From JAXDJH01 sp034663635 (GTDB lineage Bacteria; Actinomycetota; CADDZG01; WHSQ01), in the NCBI GenBank assembly GCA_034663635.1, contig JAXDJH010000018.1, positions 1 to 22,886 of the forward strand: DNA of 22,886 bases, read 5' to 3'. This document shows, piece after piece, positions 22,723-22,886 of the stretch. A program made the translations under genes and the position numbers. The notes under the pieces are model-generated. The model was not told the origin of the DNA, did not search any database, and was given only the letters and a program-made list of their open reading frames with translations. Numbering within the stretch: the stretch's first letter is position 1; every line of letters begins with the position of its first letter.

Positions 22723-22886
22723 TTAAGTGCAGACGGCGGTGCTGGGCCTGCCTACATCCGAGCTGTAGTAGCGAACGATCGTCGTGTCGTGCACCGACGT
22801 TGCCTGCAGGCAATAGTCCGTTCCGCTTGCCCGTATGACGCTTGGTGTTACGTCCGCCGACGAGAATGTGAAGCCCTCCGACTGCA
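22723..22886 (-). CDS. C-terminus of a probable type IV major pilin (cut by the window edge)
   Basis: On the minus strand the frame is open from the right edge to TAA at 22723-22725 and encodes the last 53 or so residues of a protein. The readable end contains FTFSSADVTPSVIR, then DYCLQATSVHDTTIVRYYSS and a final STAVCT. A YC[LI]xA stretch, an aromatic-rich strand and a second cysteine at the very C-terminus resemble the C-terminal domain of actinobacterial type IV pilins, where the two cysteines could close a disulfide loop. It lies just upstream of a strong terminator and four minor-pilin genes, the position expected for pilA. The N-terminus with the prepilin signal is outside the window, so the assignment is by context and C-terminal pattern. 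Confidence 0.6.
   Translation of the reverse strand, partial: QSEGFTFSSADVTPSVIRASGTDYCLQATSVHDTTIVRYYSSDVGRPSTAVCT

Overview
The window is G+C-rich bacterial chromosome with tightly packed genes, many GTG or TTG starts, and 1- to 8-base overlaps between successive genes. It has two halves: a surface-polysaccharide locus on the left (about 1-10240) and a type IV pilus plus shikimate-pathway locus on the right (about 10270-22886), all of the latter on the minus strand. The gene set (pilM/N/O next to aroC, a fused aroK-aroB, aroQ, efp and nusB, with no secretin gene in view) suggests a Gram-positive-type lineage, most likely a deep-branching, probably uncultured Actinomycetota. That placement is an inference from layout and base composition. 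No rRNA or other marker is present to confirm it.

Left half. A 5'-truncated initiating sugar-phosphate transferase runs in from the left edge. Converging on it is a four-gene minus-strand operon: CgeB-like glycosyltransferase, two GT2 glycosyltransferases and a GT4 glycosyltransferase, with successive genes overlapping by 1-4 bases. Divergent from that operon is a Wzx-type flippase, followed by an oppositely oriented putative sugar O-methyltransferase, a WbaZ-like GT4 enzyme, and a large O-antigen-ligase/Wzy-family membrane protein with a C-terminal TPR-like region. Together these look like a Wzx/Wzy-type route: glycan assembly on a lipid carrier, flipping, then polymerisation or transfer outside the membrane.

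Right half, read from the right edge leftward (direction of transcription). The C-terminus of a probable major pilin ends at 22723 and is followed by a strong hairpin terminator. A roughly 170-base leader with four hairpins then precedes four minor-pilin genes: GspH/FimT-like, a very long PilV-like, PilW-like and PilX-like. A second terminator closes that unit. A new promoter next to an inverted repeat then drives a small excisionase-type HTH gene, pilM, pilN, pilO and a PilP-like gene, and apparently continues into aroC, aroKB, aroQ, efp and nusB. The motor, platform and peptidase genes (pilB, pilT, pilC, pilD) are not in the window and probably lie beyond the right edge.

Points most worth a second look are the structured leader before the minor pilins, the PilP-like protein in an apparent monoderm, the oversized PilV with acidic calcium-loop-like motifs shared across three minor pilins, and the possible link between the Wzy/PglL-superfamily protein and pilin glycosylation. 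No tRNA, rRNA, CRISPR array or insertion sequence was seen. No stretch over 300 bases lacks a gene.
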